From Phycisphaeraceae bacterium (GTDB taxonomy: Bacteria > Planctomycetota > Phycisphaerae > Phycisphaerales > Phycisphaeraceae): DNA of 59,957 nucleotides. The notes beneath the pieces were generated by a model. The model was not told where the DNA came from. It ran no database searches and worked only from the letters and a program-made list of their open reading frames with translations. Positions 34,828-43,369 of this stretch are shown here, piece after piece (position 1 is the first letter of the stretch; every line of letters starts with the position of its first letter). The stretch is taken from contig JAJDCX010000065.1 in assembly GCA_029260615.1 (NCBI GenBank), positions 1 to 59,957 on the forward strand, given 5' to 3'. Made by a program: the position numbers and the translations under genes.

Positions 34828-35497
34828 GGGTCACCTCCGCGGTCTGGGTCAGTGGGAGGTAGCGTCGATCCAGAGGCACTTCGGCACCAACACGGAAGCG
34901 TCGGCTGAATATCTCGCCTTGTTGCTCTGCCCTGCTGAAGTGCATGGTTACCTTCTTAAACAGGAGGTGGTTGCTCATGTCGTTGACCAGCTTGGCGACG
35001 ACCACGTCGTCTGGGGCAATCCCGTAGACGTCGATCTGGATGTAGTCGCGAAGGAGCTTGGGGTCGATTTTGGTTTTGGATTTACGCTTTTTCTTTTTTA
35101 CATCGGGGTCGGTTAGTGGGATCGGCGCGGGGCGGTGGGTTTGGACCATCACGCGGGTGAGTCCCGAGGAGTCTGGGAGTAGCTGGCCCAAGGTCGATAC
35201 GGCCTGGGTGACGGCGACCGACTGGTCGAGCTGGCGTTGTATCTTTATTTGATAGACGAGGGCCTTGTGCTCTTTGTGGAGCTTGGCCATCTCGCTTAGC
35301 TTCTGGCGTGTGGACTGTGCCTGTGCTTCGAGGGAATTGGCACGCCAGGTGAGTTCGGCGGATTGTCTTTGGTGTGAGATACCCCAGAAGACCATGGTGA
35401 CGGCAACCAGAAGGATCATGACCCAGTGCTTGTACAACCGCGCACGGCGCGCGCGTTCTTCGTGGTAGGACTTTGGCAGGAAGTCGATGTCGATCAT
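34817..35497 (-). CDS. PilN/GspL-like assembly protein
   Basis: A 226-residue bitopic membrane protein opening IDIDFLPKSYHEERARRARL, the PilN-type signature (INLLP-like) for binding PilM. One helix lies at about residues 26-44, then a coiled coil (about 55-90) and a periplasmic domain. A Lys-rich insert VKKKKRKSKTKI near residue 135 is unusual. It overlaps PilM by four bases and PilO by eleven. Confidence 0.86.
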   Translation of the reverse strand: MIDIDFLPKSYHEERARRARLYKHWVMILLVAVTMVFWGISHQRQSAELTWRANSLEAQAQSTRQKLSEMAKLHKEHKALVYQIKIQRQLDQSVAVTQAVSTLGQLLPDSSGLTRVMVQTHRPAPIPLTDPDVKKKKRKSKTKIDPKLLRDYIQIDVYGIAPDDVVVAKLVNDMSNHLLFKKVTMHFSRAEQQGEIFSRRFRVGAEVPLDRRYLPLTQTAEVTHEN

Positions 35498-36624
35498 GCG
35501 GCCCCCCTGATCTTGCGTTTGCCGAGGCTGATGTGCCTAAGCGATAGGCCCGCGGCGACGACCCAGCCGGCCCATATATCGGGGCCACCGACCTGGTCGT
35601 GGACTGGGGTCAGGTCAAGGGATGCCAGTGGATCGTTGGGGGAGGGCTTGAGCCCGGAGTCTTCGCAGAGCCGAGCCCAGAGCCAGGTGTTCCTGGACTC
35701 GCCACCGACGACCAACGCCTCTTCGGGGCGTCGGCCACGGAAGGTGACGCTGTAGTAGCGGAGGCAGAGGTTTATTTCTCGTGAGAGGTCATCGATGACC
35801 GGCCCCAGCGCGGCGAGGATCCTGGCGTCGCCATCGGAGCCGGTCTTGCCGGACATCCAGTCGTGACGGGCTTCGGAGGCGGCGGCGGCGGGGAGCTGAA
35901 GCTTGGTGGCGAGGGCTTGGTCCATGTGCCGACCACCGATCTCGATCAGCTTAAAGAAGCAGATGCGTTGGCCGCGTGTGATGAGGACTTTGGTCCCGGT
36001 GTAGCCGACGTCGATCACGACCCGGACATCTGCGTCCTGATCGTCCGTGGGGCTGGCGTGTGTTGTACATCGGGCCAATGCGGCGGGGACGACGTCGATG
36101 GCGGCGAGCTCGAGGTCACAGGATTTCAGTGAGTGGATGTGCTCTTCGATGAAACGTTTGGGGGCGGCCAGTAGGATGACTTCCTGGCGTACATCCTGTC
36201 CTTGGGTGACTTCGCCTGCGTCGAAGAACTGGATGTTCATGGCGTCGCCGGAGAGTTTGAGCCGTTCGGAGGCTTCCCATTGGACGGCGGAGGCCAACTC
36301 GTCGTGGGGCATCTTGGGGAGGCGGATGTTTTTGTATTGGAGGCTTGCGGCGGGGAGGCAACTCACGGCGTGGCGTCCCTGGAACTTCCCGGAGGAGAGC
36401 ATCTCGCGGACGACGTGGTTCACAGCGTGGTGGTAGGCGTCGCCGGACTCCAGGCAGACATCGCGGCCAAGTGGGCGCGAAGCGGCTGCGAGGGCGACGT
36501 AGCGGTCGCCATCACGGGTCAACTGGAGCATCCGAACGGTGTGATCCCCTATATCAATACCGATCGGGCCGTGACTGGTTTTTTTGCCTCCTCCAAACAA
36601 AACTGCCTCACTCCATCGGGTCAT
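35494..36624 (-). CDS. pilM: Type IV pilus assembly protein PilM
   Basis: A 376-residue actin-like ATPase of the PilM/GspL cytosolic type. The phosphate-1 segment IGIDIGDHTVRMLQL is near residue 22, SCLPAASLQYKNIRLPKM and VIDVGYTGTKVLI (phosphate 2) follow, and VVGGESRNTWL is the adenosine loop. It should bind the PilN N-terminus and connect to the ATPase ring. It overlaps PilN by four bases at its end and the GspH-like gene by four at its start. Confidence 0.9.
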   Translation of the reverse strand: MTRWSEAVLFGGGKKTSHGPIGIDIGDHTVRMLQLTRDGDRYVALAAASRPLGRDVCLESGDAYHHAVNHVVREMLSSGKFQGRHAVSCLPAASLQYKNIRLPKMPHDELASAVQWEASERLKLSGDAMNIQFFDAGEVTQGQDVRQEVILLAAPKRFIEEHIHSLKSCDLELAAIDVVPAALARCTTHASPTDDQDADVRVVIDVGYTGTKVLITRGQRICFFKLIEIGGRHMDQALATKLQLPAAAASEARHDWMSGKTGSDGDARILAALGPVIDDLSREINLCLRYYSVTFRGRRPEEALVVGGESRNTWLWARLCEDSGLKPSPNDPLASLDLTPVHDQVGGPDIWAGWVVAAGLSLRHISLGKRKIRGAA

Positions 36625-37145
36625 AACTGCTGGACGGTGACCCTGCCTGTAAACGCCGCGACCGTTACTCGGTAGCGTGTATTTTGAAACTCGACCTCCA
36701 CGGTCCCGCCGCTGAGTGGGCCGCCGAGGGCATCAAACTCAAGCGTCTCCGGCGTTGCCCCGCCGAAGTTGGCTGAAACGATGACCACGCCCTGGAAGCG
36801 TGTATCGCTGACAAAATCGACTTCGTAGTTGTTGGCCGAGCCGTTTTTCCAATTCGCACTCAAGACGGCGCCGGCCTCGTCTGTCAGTGTGTAGCTTTCG
36901 TTGGCTGGATCGAACACGACCCGGCGGTTGCGTTGCTGTGCGATGGCGTCGTTCTGTGCGTATAGGATGTCGGCGATGACGATCCTTGCCGCGGCCTGTA
37001 CACCCAATGTCCCGGCGGCGAGCATGTTCGGCACGATGATCGCTGCGGCGATCCCGATGATCGTCACGATGATCAGCACCTCGACCAGCGTGTAGCCGGT
37101 GGCCCCCGGGGGGCGTCGTGTCGGGTTGGGTTTCATCGAGGGCAT
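36621..37145 (-). CDS. GspH-like minor pseudopilin
   Basis: A 174-residue prepilin with the cleavage signature TGYTLVEVLIIVTIIGIAAA: cleavage after Gly, Glu at +5, then the hydrophobic helix. The globular part carries NRRVVFDPANESYTL and a beta-rich end, as in GspH/FimT proteins. ATG 37145 has GGGAGAG 5 bases upstream. The Gly-Tyr cleavage site (instead of Gly-Phe) is less usual. The stop overlaps the PilM start by four bases. Confidence 0.88.
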   Translation of the reverse strand: MPSMKPNPTRRPPGATGYTLVEVLIIVTIIGIAAAIIVPNMLAAGTLGVQAAARIVIADILYAQNDAIAQQRNRRVVFDPANESYTLTDEAGAVLSANWKNGSANNYEVDFVSDTRFQGVVIVSANFGGATPETLEFDALGGPLSGGTVEVEFQNTRYRVTVAAFTGRVTVQQL

Positions 37146-37223
37146 CACATCTCTCCCACTACCAGCGCACGTTCGGCGAACGTGGCTTGGGTGCTACACG
37201 AGGCAGCACCGCATTGTTGTTTA

Positions 37224-37493
37224 CTACTGTGACGAGCCGGCTTCGAGACGGACGCGTGCGCTGCCGCTGCTGAGCATCGACTTGACTTCACCGGTGTCGG
37301 CGTTGATTTTCCTTAGGACTTCGATCATCTCCTTGCGTTGCTGGCCCGCGTTGACGAGGCCGGCGGCCTGGGCTTCGGTGGCGACAGAGAGTGCGTTGCC
37401 GCCCGGAGTCACCGTCCAGAGCGTCCAGACGTTGACCGTCAGCAGGACCGCGATCACTGTCAGGACCGTGTTTAAATATCGCAATGACTTCAT
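37224..37493 (-). CDS. Small membrane-anchored protein of the pilus operon, unknown function
   Basis: An 89-residue protein with an N-terminal hydrophobic helix (about residues 8-30) and an extracytoplasmic polar tail rich in Ala, Gln, Glu and Lys that looks helical. AAGGAG precedes ATG 37493. It lies between a pilin gene and the GspH-like gene, in the same orientation, and so is probably part of the machine or its assembly. I do not recognise the family. A hairpin related to the 21-base repeat lies just downstream at 37165-37186. Confidence 0.7.
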   Translation of the reverse strand: MKSLRYLNTVLTVIAVLLTVNVWTLWTVTPGGNALSVATEAQAAGLVNAGQQRKEMIEVLRKINADTGEVKSMLSSGSARVRLEAGSSQ

Positions 37494-37630
37494 GGACCGA
37501 CTCCTTATGCCCTAGTTACAAAGGTCTTCTATGACGGTTAGATCGACCAGAACGGGGGGCAACTGAGGCCCGATGCGCCGGTCGATAGGCTTTTTACGTT
37601 TGCTTATCGGTCTGTGAGGGCGGGGAGGGG

Positions 37631-38143
37631 TCAGGGATAAGTGCGGACTACATTGACTGTGTCCATTTCCAGTTCGGTCGCCTTAGCTGCGCGCATGACG
37701 CCGTAGACCCGGCCTGTGGCTTCGTCGTAAACCCAGCCCACGCCCACGCCGGCTGCATTGGACACGGTCTGGCTGGCCTCGAATGGATTAATCGGCATTT
37801 TTTTGATGTATGGTCCGTGGACGTGTACCCCATCGGTGGTCCCGACGTTGCCGGCGTTATCCGTTTTGCTGAGCAGAACGTTCCAAGCTGCGCCGAGTTG
37901 GAGAAGCGACGGGTAGGTACTGTCGTGTTGTGCGTGGTAGAGTTCGATCTGGGAGCGGATCACCTGCAGCGACCCCTTCATGCTGCTGGACTGTGCAGAC
38001 ACTGAGGCGTCGGCAAACTGCGGTACGACGATGGCGGCAAGGATTCCCAAAATCACCACAACGATCAGTATCTCGACCAGGGTGAAGCCGTGTCTCCTTA
38101 GGGGTACTCTGGGGGCGGCTAGAGTAATATATTTGCGTGTCAT
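37631..38143 (-). CDS. Type II secretion/type IV pilus major-pilin-like protein 1
   Basis: A 170-residue prepilin. The signature HGFTLVEILIVVVILGILAA gives cleavage after Gly with Phe +1 and Glu +5. The globular part has an alpha-helix continuation (SGSSMKG-like ... QIELYHAQHDSTYPSL) and a C-terminal beta region. The 17-residue leader before the cleavage site is long and basic. It is separated from the other pilin gene by a strong terminator, so it may be made at lower levels than pilin 2. Confidence 0.9.
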   Translation of the reverse strand: MTRKYITLAAPRVPLRRHGFTLVEILIVVVILGILAAIVVPQFADASVSAQSSSMKGSLQVIRSQIELYHAQHDSTYPSLLQLGAAWNVLLSKTDNAGNVGTTDGVHVHGPYIKKMPINPFEASQTVSNAAGVGVGWVYDEATGRVYGVMRAAKATELEMDTVNVVRTYP

Positions 38144-38190
38144 GATAGGTTCCGCCTTTCTAACGTTATTGGACGCTCGGCGTCGCCTCG

Positions 38191-38226
38191 GAAAAAAGTC
38201 GCCATGGCTGCAAAGCCATGGCGACC
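38191..38226 (-). terminator. Intrinsic terminator between the two pilin genes
   Basis: GTCGCCATGGCTG pairs with the complementary arm ending GCCATGGCGAC, with an A-tract on the plus strand at 38192-38197 (TTTTTT on the minus strand). It follows pilin 2 and precedes pilin 1, so it probably limits read-through. Confidence 0.88.
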
Positions 38227-38251
38227 AAATAGAATCTGATATATGCGAAGC

Positions 38252-38800
38252 TTACTCGACGTTGAAGTCCGGTCCTTGGACCAGGCCGAGGTTGGCAGCG
38301 TCCACGGTGGTGGGGATATTAGCCTTGATTTCGCCGGTGTCCATGCTGTAAGCCCAGCCCACGTTGGTGTAGCCCGCTGCTGCGACGACGCCGGTGCCGT
38401 CGCCGGTCATGTTGACCGAGACATTCAGTGCCGGTGTTCCGGTGCTGACGATAAACCCGTTGGAAGGCGATTGCTGCAGGTACGGCCCAAACGCCCCGGT
38501 TGCGGCGTTGATGGTGCCATCCAGGTCGGTGGGCTTGGTCAGCGGGTTCCAGGTGTTCGTATCTGCATCGATCGTGCTGGCGACCGACAGGTCGGGGTAG
38601 TTGCCGTTGTGCTGAACCTGGTACAGTTCAAGCTGGCTGCGTATGGTTTGCAGTTGTGTGCTCAGGCTCGAACTCTTGGCGGACTCCGATGCGCTGGTGA
38701 ACTGGGGGATGACGATCGCGGCGAGGATGCCGAGGATCACGACGACGATCAGGATTTCGACCAGGGTGAAGCCCTGTGCCAGATGCTTGCGATTCAACAT
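38252..38800 (-). CDS. Type II secretion/type IV pilus major-pilin-like protein 2
   Basis: A 182-residue prepilin with QGFTLVEILIVVVILGILAA, cleavage after Gly, Glu at +5. It resembles pilin 1 through the helix and the QTIRSQLELYQVQHNGNYPDL segment, then has its own Thr/Asn-rich beta region, so the two arose by duplication. AGGAGAG stands 7 bases before ATG 38800, a strong ribosome site. Being first in the block and followed by a terminator, it is likely the most abundant pilin. Confidence 0.92.
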   Translation of the reverse strand: MLNRKHLAQGFTLVEILIVVVILGILAAIVIPQFTSASESAKSSSLSTQLQTIRSQLELYQVQHNGNYPDLSVASTIDADTNTWNPLTKPTDLDGTINAATGAFGPYLQQSPSNGFIVSTGTPALNVSVNMTGDGTGVVAAAGYTNVGWAYSMDTGEIKANIPTTVDAANLGLVQGPDFNVE

Positions 38801-39476
38801 AATGAAACTCTCCTAAACCTAAAGGTTCAACCAAAACCCACTTGCTCATGAGCCTCACGCGGGCTCTGTGTGTTCCGTAAAAAAACTCGTAACATTCAAA
38901 CAACCCCCTCCGTGGGTGAGGCCAAACCCGTCGTCGGGTGTGCCTGTGTTCCAATCGTCCAGTAATCGTGGCGACTTAACCTCTGGTAACGGGGATTCGT
39001 TTTTCGATCCTCGGTCCGGGCGATTACGCCTGTCGATCACTTACAAGATAAACAGAACGATTCACAAGGAACGGATGCAACAGCTTGATGAAGTTTTATC
39101 CACTCGGCACAGACCGATAGCCTTGGCTGGGCGTTACAACCGGCACAGGTTGACGGGGAGTGGGCGGGGATTAACCACAGAGGCTCAGGGGCACAGAGAA
39201 GAAAAGAGCGTGGAGCTGGGATGGACACGGATAAAACGAGAGAGTTGATCCGCAGATTGTGCAGATTTCACAGATTCAAATGGAGGATGAGACGTATGGA
39301 TCAAATCTGCGTCATCTGCGCAATCTGCGGATACTTCTGGACTAACTCTTGGCCACCTCTAAAAATACACACACGCAGGTCATCCATGGGGGCCCGCTAA
39401 GCCGCAAGCGGCTTTTTTGCGGAGGGATTTCAATTATTCGAGGTGGCCTCTTCTCTGTGCCTCAGTGCCTCTGTGG
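38801..39476. other. 676-base spacer made largely of repeat elements
   Basis: Bases 38801-38900 hold the pilin 2 leader and probably its promoter; an inverted repeat GAGCC/GGCTC lies near 38850. Bases 38900-39170 show no gene; a near-match to a DnaA box (TTATCCACT) occurs near 39095. Bases 39173-39476 are the inverted-repeat element listed next. Frames spanning 38868-39248 and 39417-39713 are not called. Confidence 0.55.
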
Positions 39477-39479
39477 TTA
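39173..39479. repeat. Nested inverted-repeat element adjoining the NUDIX stop codon
   Basis: Outer arms: 39173-39208 begins AACCACAGAGGCTCAGGGGC; 39447-39479 is its near reverse complement and ends GCCTCTGTGGTTA. Inner arms: 39250-39288 (ATCCGCAGATTGTGCAG) and 39301-39345 (CTGCGCAATCTGCGGATAC). A third hairpin, AAGCCGCAAGCGGCTT followed by TTTT, lies at 39399-39418. The right arm supplies the stop codon of the NUDIX gene. Confidence 0.8.
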
Positions 39480-39896
39480 TTTTTGATCGAGATGAACGAG
39501 GACACGGGCGAGCAGTTCGCGGGCTTCGGGGAAGGTCAGGCGGTCGCGGGCCTGATCGGCGGTGAGCCAGGCGTGGTCCTGGACCTCGTCGGGCTGGATG
39601 GTGACGGTGGGGTCATCGACGAGGCCGATAAAGAAGGTGACGGTCTTGTCGATGTGCTGGCCCTTCTTGGTGATGAAGGCGTAGCGCTCGATGAAGACCT
39701 CGTCGCTGAATAACTCTACGGATTCGACGCCGGTTTCCTCGGCCAACTCGCGCAGGGCGGTCTGAGCAGGGGTCTCGCCGGGATCGGCGTGGCCCTTGGG
39801 GAATGACCAGTGGCCCTTCTTCTGGTGTATGAGCAGGAACCGGCGGGAGCCGGCTTTTTCGTGGATCGGGATGATGCCGAAGGATTCGTCTTTCAC
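39477..39896 (-). CDS. NUDIX hydrolase (diadenosine tetraphosphatase-like)
   Basis: A 139-residue cytosolic enzyme. The NUDIX box is GHADPGETPAQTALRELAEETG, split here as GHADPGETPA and QTALRELAEETG, with all catalytic Glu residues; WSFPKGH precedes it as in Ap4A hydrolases of the MutT group. GTG 39896 is preferred because the longer frame runs into repeat DNA at 39931. The end is defined by the repeat element: the TAA stop is the first three bases of its right arm read on the minus strand. Ap4A-type hydrolysis is inferred from the box context. Confidence 0.87.
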   Translation of the reverse strand: MKDESFGIIPIHEKAGSRRFLLIHQKKGHWSFPKGHADPGETPAQTALRELAEETGVESVELFSDEVFIERYAFITKKGQHIDKTVTFFIGLVDDPTVTIQPDEVQDHAWLTADQARDRLTFPEARELLARVLVHLDQK

Positions 39897-39930
39897 GGAG
39901 CAGTTTCCAGGATTGATTCGGAACCATGGT

Positions 39931-40060
39931 AACCGCCAAGACGCCAAGGTAGAAGGAGATATCCGCAAATAAACGAGGGTGAACGCAAATAGGATGGAAT
40001 GAAAGGCCGGGCTGATTCGCGTTCATTGGCGTTTATTCGCGGCTCATCATCTTGGCGGTT
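39931..40060. repeat. Short-word inverted repeat between lepA and the NUDIX gene
   Basis: Left arm AACCGCCAAGACGCCAAGG at 39931; right arm CTTGGCGGTT at 40051-40060. Inside, CCGCAAATAAACG with GAACGCAAAT is answered by ATTCGCGTTCATTGGCG and TTTATTCGCGG. The element fills the spacer and begins 3 bases after the lepA stop. Confidence 0.8.
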
Positions 40061-40063
40061 GAA

Positions 40064-41869
40064 TCACTCCCCGGTGTCGAGGACGGCCATGAAGGCGGTT
40101 TGTGGGATGTCGACGGTGCCGACGCGCTTCATGCGTTCCTTGCCCTTCTTTTGTTTTTCGAGGAGCTTGCGTTTGCGGGAGACGTCGCCGCCGTAGCACT
40201 TGGCGGTGACGTTTTTGCCGACGCTCTTGATGGTTTCGCGTGCGATGATTTTCCCGCCGATGGCGGCTTGCAGGGGGATCTCGAAGAGGTGTTTGTCGAT
40301 CTGTTTTTTGAGTTTGACCAGGAGGAGTCGGCCTCGTTGCTCGGCTTTCTCGCGGTGGACGATGACGGAGAGGGCATCGACGGGTGTGCCGTTGACGAGG
40401 ATGTCCATCTTGACGAGGCTCTCGTAGGAGAAGCCTTTGAGGTGGTAGTCCATCGTGCCGTAGCCACTGGTGATACTTTTTAGCTTGTCGTAGAAGTCGT
40501 AGATGATTTCGGCGAGGGGGATGTCGTAGTCGAGGATCTGGCGTGTCTCTGAGAGGAACTGCTGCTTGCGGTAGATGCCGCGTCGTTGGCCGCAGAGCTT
40601 CATGATGTCGCCGATGGAATCTTTGGGGCAGATGATCTCGACCTCGACGATGGGTTCGCGGATTTCTTTGATCTGCGAGGGGTCGGGGAGGTCGGCGGGG
40701 TTAGTGATCTGTATGACCTGGCCGTCGGACTGGAGTATTTCGTAGGTGACGGTGGGCGCGGTCTGGACGATGGTGACGTTGCCTTCGCGTTCGAGACGTT
40801 CTTGAACGATGTCCATGTGGAGCATGCCCAGGAATCCGCAGCGGAAGCCGAAGCCCAGGGCTTCACTGCTGGTGGGTTGGAAGGTGAAGCTGGCGTCGTT
40901 GATGTGGAGTCGGCTGATGGCGTCGCGTAGGCCGTCGAACTCGGTCTCGCCGGTGGGGTAGAAGTCGCAGAACACCATGGGGACGGGTTCTTTGTAGCCG
41001 GGGAGGGGTTGGTCGGCGGGGTCAAGATCTCGGGTGAGTGTGTCGCCGATGTTGACGTCGTCGAGTGTCTTGATGTTGGCGACCATGTAACCGACCTCGC
41101 CGGCGTTCATGGGCTGTTTGTATGCGGTCATCTTGGGTGTGAACTTGCCGACCTCGGTGATGGTGAAGGATCGGCCGGTGCCCATCATGAGAATTTTATC
41201 GCCAGCGGCGAGTTTGCCGTTGAAGAGTCGGAAGTAGACGACGACGCCACGGTAGTCGTCGTAGATGGCGTCGAAGATGAGGGCCTGGGTTTTGGCCTTA
41301 GGGTCGCCGACGGGTGGTGGGAGTTTTCGGCAGATGGTGTCGAGCAGTTCGTCGATGCCTTGGCCGGTCTTGGCGGAGCAGAAGATGGCTTCGTCGGCGG
41401 GGAAGCCCAGGACGTGTTCGGTCTCCAGTGCGATGTCTTCGGGCATGGCGGAGGGGAGGTCGATCTTGTTGATGACGGTGATGATGTCGAGGTTGGATTC
41501 GACGGCCATGTAGGCGTTGGCGACGGTCTGTGCTTCGACGCCCTGCGCGGCATCGACAACAAGGACGGCCCCCTCGCAGGCGGTGAGGGCGCGAGAGACT
41601 TCGTAGTGGAAATCGACGTGGCCTGGGGTGTCGATGAAGTTGAGCATGTACTGCTCGCCGTCGCAGGTGTGTTTGACGGTGACGGCGGAGGCCTTGATGG
41701 TGATGCCTCGTTCGCGTTCGAGGTCCATGTTGTCGAGGGTCTGGGCACGGGCATCACGGTCGGAGACGGCCCCGGTGCCCTGGAGCATGCGGTCGGCGAG
41801 GGTGCTCTTGCCGTGGTCGATGTGGGCGATGATGCAGAAGTTACGGATTTTCATGGTGGGGGCGGTCAT
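40064..41869 (-). CDS. lepA: Elongation factor 4 (LepA), ribosomal back-translocase GTPase
   Basis: LepA acts on stalled or mis-translocated ribosomes and supports translation under stress. The protein (601 aa) has the GTPase motifs AHIDHGKSTLADRML, DTPGHVDFHYEV and NKIDLPSAMP, the RERGITIKA switch, and the LepA-specific C-terminal domain rich in Lys with the family ending KKGKERMKRVG..IPQTAF. ATG 41869 (MTAPTMKIRNF) is used; ATG 41854 is an equally good start. Its stop is immediately followed by the repeat element at 39931-40060. Confidence 0.97.
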   Translation of the reverse strand: MTAPTMKIRNFCIIAHIDHGKSTLADRMLQGTGAVSDRDARAQTLDNMDLERERGITIKASAVTVKHTCDGEQYMLNFIDTPGHVDFHYEVSRALTACEGAVLVVDAAQGVEAQTVANAYMAVESNLDIITVINKIDLPSAMPEDIALETEHVLGFPADEAIFCSAKTGQGIDELLDTICRKLPPPVGDPKAKTQALIFDAIYDDYRGVVVYFRLFNGKLAAGDKILMMGTGRSFTITEVGKFTPKMTAYKQPMNAGEVGYMVANIKTLDDVNIGDTLTRDLDPADQPLPGYKEPVPMVFCDFYPTGETEFDGLRDAISRLHINDASFTFQPTSSEALGFGFRCGFLGMLHMDIVQERLEREGNVTIVQTAPTVTYEILQSDGQVIQITNPADLPDPSQIKEIREPIVEVEIICPKDSIGDIMKLCGQRRGIYRKQQFLSETRQILDYDIPLAEIIYDFYDKLKSITSGYGTMDYHLKGFSYESLVKMDILVNGTPVDALSVIVHREKAEQRGRLLLVKLKKQIDKHLFEIPLQAAIGGKIIARETIKSVGKNVTAKCYGGDVSRKRKLLEKQKKGKERMKRVGTVDIPQTAFMAVLDTGE

Positions 41870-41954
41870 TTGGGGTAAACAGCCCCGTGCGGGGACACGG
41901 GGGGTTAGAGCCCTGCATTCTAGCAGGGTTAGCGATTTGGGGCGGTACCGGGGT

Positions 41955-42569
41955 TTATCCTGCTGCTTGACGGAGGTGGGCGAGGTCGGGGGCGGTGGCA
42001 CCGGCCTGGGTGAGTGTGTCGCAGAGGTTGGCGAGCATCCTGTCTGCCCCGGCGGTGCCTCGGGATCGTCCTATGGCGCCGACGTCGATCAGCCAGGGGT
42101 GATCGTGGTCATCTATAACGATGTTGCTTGCCTTGTGGTCGCGGTTGAACAGGCGGAGGCGGGTGAGGTCGGCGGTGAGTTGGCCAACGGCTTTAAGTAT
42201 GCGTTGGCGGCGGTCGGGGTCTGTTAGTTTGCCTTGGTTGAAGAGGTTGTGCAGGCTGGTGCCCCGGTGTGGGGTGACCAGCCAGAAGCGGGCGGCGAGG
42301 CGGTGGCGTTGGACCCCGGAGGCGATGATGGGGGCAACGGGGAGGCCGACGGCGATGAGTTGTTTGGCTCGTCGGCGTTCGCGTTGGCCGGGGTGTAGGC
42401 CCAGGGTAAGGCCCAGGGCTTGGCGTAGCGGGTTGAACTCGAAGCGTTTGATGACGAAAGATGCGCCGGCGTGATCGCAGACGCGCCAGACCCGGCTGCG
42501 GGCGTCGTGCTTGTAGACCTGCTGGGGGTCGAGGTCGGATATCCAGGCAGGGTTGAATCCCGTGTCCAT
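41955..42569 (-). CDS. Lipopolysaccharide kinase (InaA/Kdo kinase-like)
   Basis: A 204-residue kinase-fold protein. The catalytic loop NRDHKASNIVID near residue 160 and the metal-binding WLIDVGAIG are the InaA/WaaP hallmarks. Such kinases phosphorylate sugars of outer-membrane lipopolysaccharide or capsule. ATG 42569 is preferred over an upstream TTG at 42644 because the added residues have no family character. It is divergent from a glycan cluster, which fits a cell-envelope role. Confidence 0.8.
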   Translation of the reverse strand: MDTGFNPAWISDLDPQQVYKHDARSRVWRVCDHAGASFVIKRFEFNPLRQALGLTLGLHPGQRERRRAKQLIAVGLPVAPIIASGVQRHRLAARFWLVTPHRGTSLHNLFNQGKLTDPDRRQRILKAVGQLTADLTRLRLFNRDHKASNIVIDDHDHPWLIDVGAIGRSRGTAGADRMLANLCDTLTQAGATAPDLAHLRQAAG

Positions 42570-42654
42570 CGCCAAAGGTGTAGCCGGTCCGCCGTGGTGC
42601 CGCAAGCTACGCGGGGTTTCGCCGGGGATGCGGATATGCAACAATGGTTTGCTT

Positions 42655-43365
42655 ATGGGTGACTACTGCATCAAAGACGGGTATGAACACCGGACCGTCA
42701 ACGCGACGATGGAAGACACGGCTGGGGACTACTGGGACCCCAAACGGCTGGTGCTGAGCCATTATGCGCAGTGGCATGCCTACGACCGTGCGGCGAAGCT
42801 GGTGAAAGAACACGGGCTCAAGACCGTGCTGGATGTGGGGTGTGGTGTCGGGCACAAGCTGATGGGGATGATCGCTCCGATCGCGGATGTGACGGGGGTG
42901 GAGCAGCCGACCGTTGCCGCGACCGCGTCTGAGTTCTACCCCCAGGGGCGGTTTGTTAGCGCGGACCTGGAACGACCAGACGAAACCGGTCTGGGCAAGT
43001 TCGATCTGATCCTGAACGTCGATGTGGTGGAACACCTGCTGGACCCGGATGTGCTGCTGCGGTTCCTGCGGTCGCACTGCCATGAGCAGTCGTATGTGCT
43101 CATCTCGACGGTCGAGCGCGACATACGCCGGGGCAAAGCGAATATAAAGTCGACCAAGGCCGAGCATGTGAGGGAGTGGAACCTCGAGGAATTCGGGCGT
43201 TACCTGACCGGCCAGGGGCTTGAGGTCATCGAGCACCGGACAATGCCGGCGTTCAAGACGGCGTTGCGGATGCCACTGATCAAGGACCGGATCCGGCTGC
43301 TGCGTAAGTTTGTCAGCATTAATTACTCTCAGGTCGCTGTGTGTCGCCCGGCTGGGCGGGGGTGA
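42655..43365 (+). CDS. SAM-dependent class I methyltransferase
   Basis: A 236-residue methyltransferase. The SAM motif TVLDVGCGVGHKLMG lies near residue 62, the acidic loop VSADLERPDET near 103, and the post-motif LILNVDVVEHLLDPDVLL near 122, typical of the UbiE/glycan methyltransferase type. ATG 42655 is used; ATG 42628 with GGGG upstream would add nine residues. It opens a plus-strand run with the glycosyltransferase that follows by 4 bases, so its substrate is probably a sugar or lipid of a surface glycan. Confidence 0.84.
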   Translation: MGDYCIKDGYEHRTVNATMEDTAGDYWDPKRLVLSHYAQWHAYDRAAKLVKEHGLKTVLDVGCGVGHKLMGMIAPIADVTGVEQPTVAATASEFYPQGRFVSADLERPDETGLGKFDLILNVDVVEHLLDPDVLLRFLRSHCHEQSYVLISTVERDIRRGKANIKSTKAEHVREWNLEEFGRYLTGQGLEVIEHRTMPAFKTALRMPLIKDRIRLLRKFVSINYSQVAVCRPAGRG

Positions 43366-43369
43366 CGCG

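Noticed and set aside
39090..39105. Possible DnaA box TTATCCACT
   Set aside because: A single near-match with no cluster and no origin genes; expected by chance.
38868..39248. 126-codon plus-strand frame
   Set aside because: It runs through the pilin leader and the inverted-repeat element, has no domain and no ribosome site; open frames are expected in such repeats.
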